A program made the translations under genes and the position numbers. DNA of 64,000 bases from Haloferax marinisediminis (GTDB taxonomy: Archaea; Halobacteriota; Halobacteria; Halobacteriales; Haloferacaceae), in NCBI RefSeq assembly GCF_009674585.1, contig NZ_WKJP01000001.1, positions 1,488,001 through 1,552,000 of the forward strand, in the 5' to 3' direction. Positions 51,957 through 62,038 of the stretch are shown in pieces. Each line of letters begins with the position of its first letter. Position 1 is the stretch's first letter. The notes beneath the pieces were generated by a model, which saw nothing but the letters and a program-made list of their open reading frames with translations, was not told the DNA's origin and searched no databases.

Positions 51957-52322
51957 TCAGGTCTTTCGACGCGACTCCGAGAGGTCGTCGAGGTCGTACC
52001 CGGCGTATCGGAGCAGTTCTGCCGCACGAGTGGCGTCAGCGAGGAGAACCGGTCTGTCGTCCGGAAGCGTGTTCGGGCCGACTGCATCGCGCGGAAGCAC
52101 GAGCGTCCCTGCAGGAACGCCATCGTCACCAACGACGGGGAAGTGGGCACTGTCGAGTTTCATGACGAGCGGATAGTCGATTCGCTCGACACCACATCCG
52201 GTCGCGTAGACGTGCTCGTTCAACTGCTCGTGTTCGGTACGCTGGATGGCCGCCTCGGTCCCATCGTACGGTTCGACGTACAATCGTCCGAGGTAGTAGC
52301 CGCTGGAGAATCGTTCGAACAT
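51957..52322 (-). CDS. DUF5802-like protein
   Basis: This 121-residue protein begins MFERFSSGYYLGRLYVEPYDG, which I recognise as the conserved opening of the haloarchaeal DUF5802 family. It has no cysteine cluster or membrane segment. The middle is beta-rich (LVMKLDSAHFPVVGDDGVPAGTLVLPRDAV). Function is unknown. A perfect palindrome GTTATCATAAC (52331-52341) lies 9 nt before the start codon. Confidence 0.75.
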   Translation of the reverse strand: MFERFSSGYYLGRLYVEPYDGTEAAIQRTEHEQLNEHVYATGCGVERIDYPLVMKLDSAHFPVVGDDGVPAGTLVLPRDAVGPNTLPDDRPVLLADATRAAELLRYAGYDLDDLSESRRKT

Positions 52323-52462
52323 CGCTACATGTTATCATAACTCACGATTGACGATAAGCGTTGTCGAGACTATTTATATTGGCCCGCAATTCGACCGTTC
52401 AAAACGGCCAGACCGCTTCGGTGGTGCGATAGAGAAAAACAGGTGTCGTCAGAGCGACTCGG

Positions 52463-52759
52463 TCAGTCGTCGCCACGAGTCGCCGCCGTCATCGACCAGA
52501 CCGCAACAGCGCCGAGGAGGACTGCCGGAAGCATCGGCAGTGCCAACATCGCAGCGATGTACGGCAGTCCGACCATCGCCGGCAGCGACGGGACGAGGTA
52601 CACCGCGCCGGGGACGACGAGGAAACAGAAGGCGACGACGCCGACGAGGGCCCACCCACGGGTGCCGAAGCCTTTCGGTTCCGGTTCGTCACCTCCGATA
52701 TCGGACTCGCCCGGGCGGTGAACGTAGGTATCTTCCCGAGACGTGGTGTCAGAGCTCAC
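52463..52759 (-). CDS. Small two-helix membrane protein
   Basis: From a GTG at 52759 the protein has 98 residues: an acidic N-terminus (SSDTTSREDTYVHRPGESDIGGDEPEPKG), then two hydrophobic helices (about 37-57 and 65-90). It overlaps the end of the upstream quinone oxidoreductase gene by 11 nt, so it is translated after it on the same mRNA. I do not recognise a named family. The start is the only sensible codon, since the frame upstream is inside the neighbour. Confidence 0.6.
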   Translation of the reverse strand: MSSDTTSREDTYVHRPGESDIGGDEPEPKGFGTRGWALVGVVAFCFLVVPGAVYLVPSLPAMVGLPYIAAMLALPMLPAVLLGAVAVWSMTAATRGDD

Positions 52760-53789
52760 TATCTGGGATAACGACCACCTTGCCAAAGCCCTGTCGCTCC
52801 TCGATGAGTTCGTGCGCACGGTCGATCTCGCTCATCGGGAGCGTCTCGCGGATTCGTGGCTCGAACGTGCCGTCCCAGACGAGTTCGAGTACTTCGTCTG
52901 CTTCGCCGGGCGTCGCCATCGTCGACCCGATGACCGACAGCTGGTTCCAGAAGATGTAGTTGAGACCTGCACCTGGGTCCGGTCCGGTCGTCGCACCGCA
53001 GGTGACGACGCGGCCACCTTTGACGAGGCTCTTGAGCGACTGTTTGTACGTTGCGTCACCGATGTGGTCGACGACCATGTCGACGCCGCGGCCATCGGTC
53101 AGTTTGCGAATCTCTTTCGAGAAGTCCTCTTCTTCGTAGTTGATGACGTGGTCGGCACCACACTCGCGGGCGTACTCCAACTTCTCGTCGGTGGACGCAG
53201 TCGCGTACACTTCGGCACCAGCGTAGTCGGCGATTTGGACGGCCGCGTGGCCGACGCCACCGGACGCACCGAGGACGAGCACCTTCTCGCCGGGGCGGAG
53301 TTCACCACGGTCGATGAGCATGCGCCACGCCGTCTGGAAGACGAGCGACGCGGACCCAGCAACTTCCCACGCGACGTCCTCGGGGACAGGGACGAGGTTC
53401 TCTTCGGGGATGGCGGCGAACTCCGCGTGGACACCACGCAGGTGTTCGCCGATGATGCGGAAGTCCGGGGCGAGCGTCTGGTCGCCCTTCCGCGAGAACT
53501 CGTCGCCGCCGCTGGCGATGCCCGCGATGAGTGCGACGTGGTCGCCTTCTTCGAATCGAGACACTCGTTCGCCGACTTCGGTGACGACGCCCGCCATGTC
53601 GCTGCCGGGGATGTGCGGCATCTCTAATTCGACGCCCGGGAGACCCCGTCGAGTCCAGATGTCGAGGTGGTTGAGCGAGGCCGCCTTCACGTCGACCAGT
53701 ACCTCTTCGGGACCGACTTCGGGGTCAGGGAAGTCGCCATATTCGAGAACGTCTCGATCTCCATGCTCGCTGAATTGGACTGCTTTCAT
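52749..53789 (-). CDS. Zinc-independent alcohol dehydrogenase/quinone oxidoreductase (MDR)
   Basis: This 346-residue protein has the GroES-like N-terminal domain (NHLDIWTRRGLPGVELEMPHIPGSDMAGVVTEVG) and a nucleotide-binding domain with LVLGASGGVGHAAVQIA (about 157-173). The structural zinc cysteines and a clear catalytic zinc site are missing, which fits the quinone oxidoreductase or enoyl reductase branch of the MDR family. I choose MKAVQFSEHGD (53789); an ATG five codons earlier (53804) is an alternative and would also suit an AT-rich box nearby. Confidence 0.85.
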   Translation of the reverse strand: MKAVQFSEHGDRDVLEYGDFPDPEVGPEEVLVDVKAASLNHLDIWTRRGLPGVELEMPHIPGSDMAGVVTEVGERVSRFEEGDHVALIAGIASGGDEFSRKGDQTLAPDFRIIGEHLRGVHAEFAAIPEENLVPVPEDVAWEVAGSASLVFQTAWRMLIDRGELRPGEKVLVLGASGGVGHAAVQIADYAGAEVYATASTDEKLEYARECGADHVINYEEEDFSKEIRKLTDGRGVDMVVDHIGDATYKQSLKSLVKGGRVVTCGATTGPDPGAGLNYIFWNQLSVIGSTMATPGEADEVLELVWDGTFEPRIRETLPMSEIDRAHELIEERQGFGKVVVIPDSEL

Positions 53790-53804
53790 CTCGTTCGGAC
53801 CCAT

Positions 53805-54053
53805 GAAAGCATATGATAAAAACATAAGTTTACGCCAATTGTCTTTCTCATAGTTCGTTATTTGTCGAATATTTGGCCACGATACGAGTGTTCACATGGG
53901 ACACACTCATTATGGGCACCAGAGTAGAAGGGAAAGCGAAGTCTGACACACACTAATTCAAAATATGATAGGTCACTTTCCGTCGCAGTTGGGACGAGCC
54001 GACGAACGCGCCGCACGTCACGATGGGCGGCTATCGAGGGGCGTTCTCTGCCG
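53805..54053. other. Divergent promoter region with no gene seen
   Basis: About 249 nt between the quinone oxidoreductase and a DUF1724 regulator, AT-rich at 53807-53880. It carries AACATAAGTTTACG and CATAGTTCGTTATTTGTCG tracts and an imperfect symmetrical element GTGTTC-N5-GGACAC (53888-53904). The element is a possible site for the adjacent regulator. Confidence 0.4.
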
Positions 54054-54869
54054 ATGACGCAGAATCGAGCGCAGCGTGGTGAAGAGTTGCTCGACCTCCT
54101 CGTACATCGTTCGAGGTTTGTGGAAGCGCTCGCCGAGCGCCCTCGCGACAAGCGAACGTTGGCCGAGGACCTCGATACGTCGCGGTCGACTGTCGACCGT
54201 GTTCTTCGTGACCTCCAGCGCGTCGGGTTCGTACGGAAGCAACAGGGCGACTACGAACTGACAGTCGTCGGCCGGTGTGCGCTCGAATCGTTCGAGCGGT
54301 ACGAACGGGCTATCCACGGCGTCTCGAACGCACAGGACCTCCTTCGGATGCTCCCACGAGACGCACCACTCGACCCGGCACTCTTCGCTGGCGCGAGAGT
54401 GTTCACGTCGAGTCCCGACATTCCAGACGGCGTCATTCAGGAGTTGTTCACGAGTGTCGAAGAGGGCGAGAGGCTCTACGGTATCGCGCCCGTTGCAATC
54501 ACCGGCCAACTCGAACCATTCTACGATGCGGCGACCGCGGGTGGGACGGAAGTCGAGATGATCGTTGCCAACGAACTGCTCAGGAAACTACTCGATGCGC
54601 CCCGTTCGCGTGCAGTCATGGTCGAACAACTCCAGAAGGACGCGGTGAACATCTATCGCGCTGAGATTCCGTTCGGATTCGGTCTCTGGGCCGTCGACGA
54701 CGAGGCCGGCATCGTCGTCTACACAGACACCGGCGTCGGTGGACTCGCCCTCAACGACGACCCCGAGGCAATCTCGTGGGTGACCGACTGCTTCGCGTCG
54801 CTTCAGGACGACGCAGAGTTGGTCACACTCTCGTCTATCGGCGAACAGCGTTCCGACGACACCGAGTGA
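54054..54869 (+). CDS. DUF1724 (FilR1-type) winged-helix regulator
   Basis: This 271-residue protein has an N-terminal winged helix (RGEELLDLLVHRSRFVEALAERPRDKRTLAEDLDTSRSTVDRVLRDLQRVGFVRKQQGDYELTVVGR, about 8-75) and a C-terminal DUF1724 sensor domain (about 125-255) with YGIAPVAITGQLEPFYDAATAGGTEVEMIV. The family includes methanogen regulators such as FilR1/MsvR-like proteins, and haloarchaea have many. It is divergent from the quinone oxidoreductase and may control it. Confidence 0.85.
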   Translation: MTQNRAQRGEELLDLLVHRSRFVEALAERPRDKRTLAEDLDTSRSTVDRVLRDLQRVGFVRKQQGDYELTVVGRCALESFERYERAIHGVSNAQDLLRMLPRDAPLDPALFAGARVFTSSPDIPDGVIQELFTSVEEGERLYGIAPVAITGQLEPFYDAATAGGTEVEMIVANELLRKLLDAPRSRAVMVEQLQKDAVNIYRAEIPFGFGLWAVDDEAGIVVYTDTGVGGLALNDDPEAISWVTDCFASLQDDAELVTLSSIGEQRSDDTE

Positions 54870-54913
54870 CGACCGACGCGGGAATTTTACCGCCCGACGA
54901 CGAAGCCAGCGCC

Positions 54914-55567
54914 GTGAGCGACGACGACCACGGGCACGGACACGAGCACAGCGACGACGACCACGGGCATGGAGACAGCCATGGTCACGACCACGGCCAC
55001 GGTGATAGCCACAGTCACGACCACGAGCACGGGCACGGTCACACCCACGACCATAGCCACAGCCACGACCACCACGAACACGACGTGGTGGAACTCGACT
55101 TCGCAGTGCTCACCGTCTCGTCGACTCGCACTGTCGACGACGACCCTGCAGGCGACGCCATCGAGGCGATTCTCCACGACGCCGGCCACTCTATCTCGGT
55201 TCGCCGCGTCGTCGACGACGACTTCGACGAAATCCAGACTGAAGTCGCCCGGATGGCGGACCGTGGCGACGTAGACGTAACAATCACGACCGGTGGAACT
55301 GGTGTCACGCCCGACGACCAGACGGTCGAAGCCGTCGAGCAACTCTTCGAAAAGTCACTGCCGGGGTTCGGCGAGTTGTTCCGCAGTCTCTCGTTCGACG
55401 AGATTGGAACGCGCGTCGTCGGGACACGCGCGACGGCGGGAATCGTCGACGAGATGCCAGCGTTCTGCCTTCCGGGGAGTGAGAACGCCGCCCGCCTCGG
55501 AACGAGCGAGATAATCGTCGCCGAGGCACCGCACTTGACGGGCCTCGCACGGCGTGATACCGAGTAG
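54914..55567 (+). CDS. moaB: MoaB/MogA-type molybdopterin protein with histidine-rich N-terminus
   Basis: This 217-residue protein has a typical MoaB/MogA domain from about residue 58. TTGGTGVTPDDQT holds the substrate Asp, and AFCLPGSENAA is the second signature; it would adenylylate molybdopterin before metal insertion. Residues 6-56 contain 23 histidines in HGH and HDH repeats with Asp, Gly and Ser. That is far outside the family norm and suggests metal storage or delivery. The GTG at 54914 is supported by a TTTTAC box about 26 nt upstream. Confidence 0.85.
   Translation: MSDDDHGHGHEHSDDDHGHGDSHGHDHGHGDSHSHDHEHGHGHTHDHSHSHDHHEHDVVELDFAVLTVSSTRTVDDDPAGDAIEAILHDAGHSISVRRVVDDDFDEIQTEVARMADRGDVDVTITTGGTGVTPDDQTVEAVEQLFEKSLPGFGELFRSLSFDEIGTRVVGTRATAGIVDEMPAFCLPGSENAARLGTSEIIVAEAPHLTGLARRDTE
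54929..55081 (+). repeat. Degenerate repeat encoding the histidine-rich segment
   Basis: Imperfect 6-nt repeats of the type CACGGN/CACGAC run through the His-rich coding segment of moaB. The pattern is at the protein level (His-x-His), with varied codons. Confidence 0.6.
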
Positions 55568-55600
55568 AGCGTCGAGTTTTACCCATCAAAAGTCACGTTC

Positions 55601-57652
55601 TCACCCATCAGGAGCCATCCCGAAGGGAACACCACGGACGTGACTCTCGACGAGGAGGACGAACGTCGCCTGCGCCCACTGGAGGTTCGAGTTCCACCGA
55701 ACGTCGCCGTTCCCATCGACGCGTTCGGGGAGGAGTCCAGCGGCCGTCGCCCACGACTCGGCGTGTTCGAAGATGTGGTCTGAGACGGCGTCGTCGTCTA
55801 CGCCGCCGAGCCATCGGACCATGTCGGCGTAGGCTTCACAGAGGGGCCACCCACCGTCTTCGGCGGTTCCAGTCGGCGTGTAATCGTCGCCGGGATACCG
55901 GTCGACGCACGGCGTCTTGTCTGCACGCCACCACTGCTCGTCGGCGAGTCTGACCGTCGATTGCATCGGTGGGTGCGTCGCCGAGACGACGTTCCACGGC
56001 CAAACAGCCATGAACGCCGCAGCGTCGGGTCGGCTATCGGGTGCAGGGTGCTCGTTTCCCTCCGGTGCGTCGGCAGTGACGTAGTGGTCGCCGTAGGGCG
56101 TGTCCTGCTTGAAGCAGTAGCGGTCGATGTTCTCGGCCCAGACTGCCGCTTGGTCCCGACACTGTCCGGCGAACACGTCGTCACCGCTCGCGTCGGCGAG
56201 TTCGGCCATACAGCGCAACCCGGCGATTGCAGCGGCGCTCCCGGCGGTCGCGTGACCCCACACTTCCTCCCACGTATCCTGACTCTTCTTCGGGAACCCC
56301 CACCCGTTGTCCCACTGGAGGAGGAATTCGGCCGCTCGGCGAGACATCTCGTAGTGTGCGTCGAGGACCCCGTCGTCACCAGTTTCACGCCACGTGAGCC
56401 AGTGCGCGTAGATGGGCCCCCCAACTTGGTCGAGTTGGAGCGCTCGCCAGTGGGCCGTCCCATCGACGAAGTAGTTTTGCCACCACGACCCGCCGCGCTC
56501 GATACCGCGAGGCCCGCGGACACCATCGGCAATCTGGACCGAATCCAACCACGCGAGCGCGTCGCGTGCTTCCGCACTCGCTCCGGCCGCGAGGAGCGCT
56601 TGAATGAGTATCACCTGGTCTCGGGGCCAGACGAACTTGTATTCGAAGTGAATCGGTTTGAACGCGCCCGCAATCATCGGCCCGCGAGGGTCCTGAACGC
56701 ACTTCATGCTCGTCATCGAGAGGTCGTACATCCGGTCTGCCGTCGGGTCACCTGTCGGCCCGTCTCTGACGGCTTCGTGCCAGTCGTTCCACGCGGCGTG
56801 AAAGGAGTCTCGAATCGGGTCGTACCCGGTGTCGAGAACGTTCGTCGCGGCCGTAATCGCGTCACGGTGGGTCGTCCCGAATCCGATACCGGTGAGCCAC
56901 GATACCTCCTGCTCGTGGCCGACGTAGAGACCGACACCGGCGTCGACGCGCCCGGTCGCCACGTCGTTGGGGGTGAGCCACCCATCTTCGTCCTCGTAGA
57001 TGTCGGCCCACGCACTTCGCTGGTCACCGAACGAGTGATTCTGCCTACCCACTCGGTGGCCGTGAAACGTCGAATCACCGGCCGATGGACGCCGTTGTGC
57101 GAGTGCGACGAACCGGTCGAAGTCGTACGCGACGATGTAATCGACACCCGCTTCGTGGGCGTAGTAGGCCTCGTCGACGCCGTCGATGCCGAGGACGTCT
57201 TCGATGCCGAAGTTGACGAGCGTGTAGATGGTGTGCTCGTTCGGTTGCTCGAAGGAGACGTGGTTTCGGAGGAGCAACGCGCGGTCGTCGACTGCGACGA
57301 GGAGGTCCTGTGAGAGTGTGGCTTCGTAACCGCTGACGAACCGAAACTGGTTCTCGATGTGGACTTCCGGGACGCGAGAGGTGTCGTAGGAGACCGAACT
57401 TGCGACGGCATCTTCGCGCACGTCGAGAACCTGTTCGAGGTCGGCGTCCCACAGGAGGACGTGCAGGTCGGAGAACTGCTCGATGTCGGAGCGGAACGCC
57501 GACGTCTCTTCGACGAGCGCGCCGTGACACCCCCGTTTGTGGACGCTCGGATACTGGTTCACCGTCGCCAGCACTGTCTTCCCGACACCTCGCGGGGCGC
57601 TCACGATAGCGTCTTTGTCGCTCGGCGGGGTGTCTCGCTCCCCGTGAATCAT
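55601..57652 (-). CDS. Glycoside hydrolase family 15 (glucoamylase-like)
   Basis: From the ATG at 57652 the protein has 683 residues. The catalytic (alpha/alpha)6 barrel shows [41 protein letters not shown], and the general-acid block [21 protein letters not shown], typical of GH15. The last part contains [17 protein letters not shown]. It should cut alpha-1,4-glucosidic bonds from chain ends, or act on trehalose or glucodextran. There is no signal peptide, so it is probably cytosolic. A GTG at 57694 is an alternative start. Near the N-terminus APRGVGKT (19-26) fits the P-loop pattern, probably by chance. Confidence 0.85.
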   Translation of the reverse strand: MIHGERDTPPSDKDAIVSAPRGVGKTVLATVNQYPSVHKRGCHGALVEETSAFRSDIEQFSDLHVLLWDADLEQVLDVREDAVASSVSYDTSRVPEVHIENQFRFVSGYEATLSQDLLVAVDDRALLLRNHVSFEQPNEHTIYTLVNFGIEDVLGIDGVDEAYYAHEAGVDYIVAYDFDRFVALAQRRPSAGDSTFHGHRVGRQNHSFGDQRSAWADIYEDEDGWLTPNDVATGRVDAGVGLYVGHEQEVSWLTGIGFGTTHRDAITAATNVLDTGYDPIRDSFHAAWNDWHEAVRDGPTGDPTADRMYDLSMTSMKCVQDPRGPMIAGAFKPIHFEYKFVWPRDQVILIQALLAAGASAEARDALAWLDSVQIADGVRGPRGIERGGSWWQNYFVDGTAHWRALQLDQVGGPIYAHWLTWRETGDDGVLDAHYEMSRRAAEFLLQWDNGWGFPKKSQDTWEEVWGHATAGSAAAIAGLRCMAELADASGDDVFAGQCRDQAAVWAENIDRYCFKQDTPYGDHYVTADAPEGNEHPAPDSRPDAAAFMAVWPWNVVSATHPPMQSTVRLADEQWWRADKTPCVDRYPGDDYTPTGTAEDGGWPLCEAYADMVRWLGGVDDDAVSDHIFEHAESWATAAGLLPERVDGNGDVRWNSNLQWAQATFVLLVESHVRGVPFGMAPDG

Positions 57653-57763
57653 CACTCGAACGACACGCCGAGAGGAGTTGTAGATTTCTCTCACGCCCGC
57701 AATCCAACTGCAACGTCTGCCCAGTCGCCCCCATTTAAGTTCGCGCACACGTTCCGGACAGGT

Positions 57764-59518
57764 ATGAGCCAGCAGTCCCCACGCGAAGAGGACGCAGACG
57801 ACGTGTTCTCTAGCGGCAAGGACCCGAACCTCCGAAGTTCGGAAGTCACAGAGGGCCCCGACAAGGCCCCGCATCGAGCGATGTTCCGTGCGATGGGATT
57901 CGACGACGAAGACCTCTCGTCACCGATGGTCGGCGTCCCGAACCCCGCCGCAGACATCACGCCGTGTAACGTCCACCTCGACGACGTCGCCGACGCGGCA
58001 ATCGAGGGTATCGAAGCGGCCGGTGGCATGCCCATCGAGTTCGGTACGGTCACCATCTCCGACGCCATCTCCATGGGGACTGAAGGGATGAAGGCCTCGC
58101 TCATCTCCCGCGAGGTCATCGCCGACTCCGTCGAACTCGTCTCGTTCGGCGAACGCATGGACGCGCTCGTCACCGTCGCCGGCTGTGACAAGAACCTCCC
58201 CGGCATGATGATGGCCTCCATCCGGACGGACCTCCCCTCGGTCTTCCTCTACGGCGGGTCCATCATGCCCGGCCAGCACGAAGGCCGCGAGGTCACCGTC
58301 CAGAACGTCTTCGAAGGCGTCGGAACCTACGCCGAAGGGAAGATGAGCGCCGAGGAACTCGACGACCTCGAACGGCACGCGTGTCCCGGTGCAGGGTCCT
58401 GTGGTGGGATGTTCACCGCGAACACGATGGCGTCCATCTCGGAAGCGCTCGGGATGGCACCGCTCGGGTCGGCGTCGGCACCGGCCGAGTCCAAAGAGCG
58501 GTACGACGTCGCCCGTCGTGCTGGTGAAGCAGTTCTCCAGTGCGTCGAAAACGACCTTCGACCGTCGGACATCCTCTCGAAGAAGTCCTTCGAGAACGCC
58601 ATCGCGCTGCAGGTCGCCATCGGTGGGTCGACCAACGCGGTTCTCCACCTGCTCGCACTCGCCGCCGAGGCCGGCATCGACCTCGACATCGAGGAGTTCG
58701 ACGAAATCTCCCGCCGGACGCCGAAGATTGCGAACCTCCAGCCCGGTGGTACTCGCGTCATGAACGACCTCCACGAAGTCGGTGGCATTCCGGTCGTCAT
58801 CCGCCGACTCGTCGACGCAGGCTTGTTCCACGGCGATGCGATGACCGTCACGGGCCGTACCATCGAAGAAGAACTCGAACACCTCGACCTGCCCGACGAC
58901 GACGACATCGACGAGGACTTCCTCTACACCGTCGACGAACCGTACCAGTCCGAAGGAGCAATCAAGATTCTCACCGGCAACCTCGCCCCTGACGGTGCAG
59001 TCCTGAAGGTGACTGGTGACGACAAGTTCCACCACACCGGTCCCGCACGCATCTTCGAGAACGAAGAAGACGCGATGCGCTACGTCCAAGAGGGACACGT
59101 CGAGTCAGGCGACGTCATCGCCATCCGCAACGAAGGTCCGCGCGGTGGCCCCGGCATGCGTGAGATGCTCGGTGTCACCGCCGCAGTCGTCGGCCAGGGC
59201 CACGAAGACGACGTGGCACTGCTCACCGACGGTCGGTTCTCCGGCGCGACGCGCGGCCCGATGGTCGGCCACGTCGCTCCAGAGGCCGCAGACGGCGGCC
59301 CCATCGCACTCCTCGAAGACGGTGACGAGGTGACGGTGGACATTCCGAACCGCGAACTCTCGGTGAACCTCTCTGACGACGAACTCGAAGCGCGAAGAGA
59401 AAACTGGGAGCCGAAGCCACCGAACTACACCTCCGGTGTGCTCGCGAAGTACGCTCGTGACTTCGGGTCGGCGGCGAACGGTGCCGTGACGAACCCTGCG
59501 CTCACGCGCGACGAGTAA
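57764..59518 (+). CDS. ilvD: Dihydroxy-acid dehydratase
   Basis: This 584-residue enzyme makes 2-oxo acids in valine, leucine and isoleucine synthesis. The Fe-S ligands are Cys68 (TPCN), Cys141 ([10 protein letters not shown]) and Cys213 ([12 protein letters not shown]). The C-terminal [21 protein letters not shown] signature is intact. It has an N-terminal extension of about 20 acidic residues. A CATTTAAG box (57731-57738) lies about 26 nt before the ATG. It is divergent from the GH15 gene. Confidence 0.95.
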   Translation: MSQQSPREEDADDVFSSGKDPNLRSSEVTEGPDKAPHRAMFRAMGFDDEDLSSPMVGVPNPAADITPCNVHLDDVADAAIEGIEAAGGMPIEFGTVTISDAISMGTEGMKASLISREVIADSVELVSFGERMDALVTVAGCDKNLPGMMMASIRTDLPSVFLYGGSIMPGQHEGREVTVQNVFEGVGTYAEGKMSAEELDDLERHACPGAGSCGGMFTANTMASISEALGMAPLGSASAPAESKERYDVARRAGEAVLQCVENDLRPSDILSKKSFENAIALQVAIGGSTNAVLHLLALAAEAGIDLDIEEFDEISRRTPKIANLQPGGTRVMNDLHEVGGIPVVIRRLVDAGLFHGDAMTVTGRTIEEELEHLDLPDDDDIDEDFLYTVDEPYQSEGAIKILTGNLAPDGAVLKVTGDDKFHHTGPARIFENEEDAMRYVQEGHVESGDVIAIRNEGPRGGPGMREMLGVTAAVVGQGHEDDVALLTDGRFSGATRGPMVGHVAPEAADGGPIALLEDGDEVTVDIPNRELSVNLSDDELEARRENWEPKPPNYTSGVLAKYARDFGSAANGAVTNPALTRDE

Positions 59519-59596
59519 TCGACTGAACAGGCACGGGACGATTGAACGGGTGCGGTACCGACTGAACGGGTCCGATGCCCGACTTTTCCTCCGTTC

Positions 59597-60556
59597 TTAG
59601 ACGACGCGATTTCGCAGGTCGTCGTCGCCCTCGTCTAACTTGGCGACGTTCTCGGCGATGATGTCGGCCAGGCGCTCCCAGTAGTTCGGCGTGTGGCCCG
59701 CGTTGTGGGGCGTGATGAGGACGTTGTCGAAGTCCCAGAGTTCGTGGTCCGACGGGAGCGGTTCGGGGTCGGTCACGTCGAGTGCCGCGCCGCGAATGCC
59801 GTTGCTCCGGAGTTCGGAGACGAGTGCGTCAGTGTCGACGACCGGACCGCGGCCGACGTTGACGAGGACAGTGTCGGGAGCCATCGACCTGAACGCGTCT
59901 TCGTCGACGAGTCCGCGCGTGGTGTCTGTCAGCGGGCACGCGATGACGACGTAGTCGGAGCGTGCGAAGGCGTCGTGGAGGCCTTGCTCGTCGTCGAAGC
60001 CGACGACTTCGTCGGTGGGTCCGCCTTTCTCCGGTGTGTAGCGGACGCCGATGGTCTCGACGCCGAAGGAATCGAGACGGTCGACGATTGCCTGCCCGAG
60101 TGCGCCGAGGCCAACGACAGTGACCGTCGAGCCCTGTAGTTCGTGGGTTTGGAACGACTGCCAGACGTTGTGCTGTTTCTGTCGCTCGGCGACGTGGAAT
60201 CGTCGGGTGAAGTAGAGGATGTTGCCGAGGACGTGCTCGGCGATGTTCGGGCCGTGGACGCCCGCCGCGTTGGTCACTGCGATGTCGTGGGCCTCGAACG
60301 CCTCGATGGGGAGGTGGCCGGTGCCCGCGAAGACACAGGCAAACAACTCGAGGTTGTCAGCCGAGTCGAGCGTCTCTTCGTCGGTGCTGAACCCAGTCGC
60401 GACCCGAGCGCGAGAGAGCAGGTCTCGCTCCTCGGCGGGCGTTCGTGCGAGTGCGACCTCGTGGTCGGGGAGTCGGTCACGAAGCGTTTCTGCGAACTCT
60501 TCGGCGGACAGTCCGTGAATCTTCTGCCGAAGAACCGCGATGTCTGGGTCGGTCAT
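59597..60556 (-). CDS. D-2-hydroxyacid dehydrogenase
   Basis: This 319-residue NAD-dependent enzyme has a Rossmann motif GLGALG (149-154) and the catalytic residues Arg236 (NVGRGPVV), Glu265 (DPEPLP) and His284 (ITPHNAGHTP). This layout is shared by glyoxylate/hydroxypyruvate and phosphoglycerate dehydrogenases; there is no ACT domain, so it is not the serine-pathway enzyme in its long form. The substrate remains open. It is convergent with ilvD. Confidence 0.88.
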   Translation of the reverse strand: MTDPDIAVLRQKIHGLSAEEFAETLRDRLPDHEVALARTPAEERDLLSRARVATGFSTDEETLDSADNLELFACVFAGTGHLPIEAFEAHDIAVTNAAGVHGPNIAEHVLGNILYFTRRFHVAERQKQHNVWQSFQTHELQGSTVTVVGLGALGQAIVDRLDSFGVETIGVRYTPEKGGPTDEVVGFDDEQGLHDAFARSDYVVIACPLTDTTRGLVDEDAFRSMAPDTVLVNVGRGPVVDTDALVSELRSNGIRGAALDVTDPEPLPSDHELWDFDNVLITPHNAGHTPNYWERLADIIAENVAKLDEGDDDLRNRVV

Positions 60557-60727
60557 GGTGGATGATTCTCGAAGTCGGTGATGAATCTGTCCGAATCAGT
60601 GTACGTCGTCTTACTATCGCACCGATGTGACCGGTGCAGTTTGTCGCCGTGGAACAGGTTGATCGGACGGGTCACCCGTCTGGCCGTGAAACAGAGTTGT
60701 ATATACGATTACTTCGTAGGTGCCTGT

Positions 60728-61984
60728 GTGACCACTCCCTCCCTTCGGAGCCGAGTCCTCGTCGCCTTCGCGGCGATTACCCGATTCGGCAGCGGTGTCC
60801 TGATGGGGACGGGGTTAGCCTACTTCATCGGCGCATCCGGCGGGTCGACGTTCGCCGTCGGAATGGTCCAGACGGCCTACTGGTTCGGTTTGATGCTCTT
60901 CGCCCCACTCTGGGGTGCCATCGCAGACGTCACTGGCCGACAGCGAGGCGTCCTCGTCGCAACCGGCGTAGGTGCTACACTCGCTGCGGGCGCACTCGTC
61001 GTCTTCGACCCCGGACCGTGGGGCGCAATCGGCCTGCGGGGAATCTACGCCGCATTCGCCGCTGGATTCCCGCCGGTGATGCTCACGATTGCAAGTTCGC
61101 TCGGCGGGACCGAGAAACGCGGCCGCGAACTCGGCTTTTACAACAGTGCTCGTGCTGCTGGCTTCACCGGCGGGCAACTGGCCGCAGGATTCGTCGTTGG
61201 AATCTTCCTTCCGGCAGACCTCTACATATTCATCGTCGTCACGTCGCTCGCGTCGACGCTGGCAGTGGCCCGACTCGGCGGGACCACCGAACGCAAAAGT
61301 GTGAATCCGAACAGCATCCTCACGGAACTCCGTGGCCGCCTCATCCCCGCCCGCGAGGACCGTGCACATCTGCGGACGAACGGTCTCCGCTGGCTCTACG
61401 TCGCGCTCGCGTTGCGGAATGTGACGGTTCTCGGTGTCATGGCCTTGATGCCGGTCTACCTCCCGCAACGTCTCGGCGTCACCGAGTTACAGATGGGCGC
61501 GTTGCTCGCACTCAACCACGGTTTGCAGGTCGGGTTCAACTATCTGTTCGGTCACGTCGCGGACACGGCCGGCAGGAAAGTACTCATCACGACCGGAATG
61601 GCGGGGAGTGCTGCGTTCACGCTGGTCGCTGCAGCGTCGAGTCTTCCGGGGTCACTCGTGGGGCGACTCGCCATCAGTGCGTTCGGGTTCGTCCTCCTCG
61701 CCGCCTCGTTCTCGGCGATGACGACTGGGTCGCTCGCGTTCATCGGTGACGTCGCCCCCAAGTCGAGAGCGTCGGAACTCATGGGTCTTCAGTCGACGGC
61801 GAAGGGCGTCGGCGGCGTCCTCGGGCCCACGCTCGTCGGTGCACTCGCAGCACTGGTCGGCGTTGCGACAGCGTTCGCTATCGCGAGTGTCCTCGCCGGT
61901 GTCGCTGCGGTTCTCGTCACGATGTTGCTCGTCGAGAGTTTCGACGGGAGTGGGACGGTCCGCACTGTTACTAGCGACGACTAG
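60728..61984 (+). CDS. Major facilitator superfamily (MFS) transporter
   Basis: From the GTG at 60728 the protein has 418 residues and about 12 membrane helices. The cytoplasmic A-motif-like loops are GAIADVTGRQRG (about 60-71) and GHVADTAGRKVL in the second half. The substrate is not evident; the closest types by eye are drug or sugar efflux carriers. A GTATATACG box (60694-60702) about 26 nt before the GTG supports a leaderless start here, over in-frame codons further upstream, which read as basic residues. Confidence 0.85.
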   Translation: MTTPSLRSRVLVAFAAITRFGSGVLMGTGLAYFIGASGGSTFAVGMVQTAYWFGLMLFAPLWGAIADVTGRQRGVLVATGVGATLAAGALVVFDPGPWGAIGLRGIYAAFAAGFPPVMLTIASSLGGTEKRGRELGFYNSARAAGFTGGQLAAGFVVGIFLPADLYIFIVVTSLASTLAVARLGGTTERKSVNPNSILTELRGRLIPAREDRAHLRTNGLRWLYVALALRNVTVLGVMALMPVYLPQRLGVTELQMGALLALNHGLQVGFNYLFGHVADTAGRKVLITTGMAGSAAFTLVAAASSLPGSLVGRLAISAFGFVLLAASFSAMTTGSLAFIGDVAPKSRASELMGLQSTAKGVGGVLGPTLVGALAALVGVATAFAIASVLAGVAAVLVTMLLVESFDGSGTVRTVTSDD

Positions 61985-62038
61985 ACACTAGCGACGACGA
62001 GACGACGGAGTGCTGCGAATCCAAACTCCCGCACTGAG

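Noticed and set aside
54929-55081. His-rich DNA repeat as a possible frameshift artefact
   Set aside because: The frame stays open and joins an intact MoaB domain with both family signatures, so the extension is part of the protein.
57920-59098. Long minus-strand frame inside ilvD
   Set aside because: The Fe-S cysteines and family motifs of IlvD are on the plus strand, and the antisense frame has no motif.
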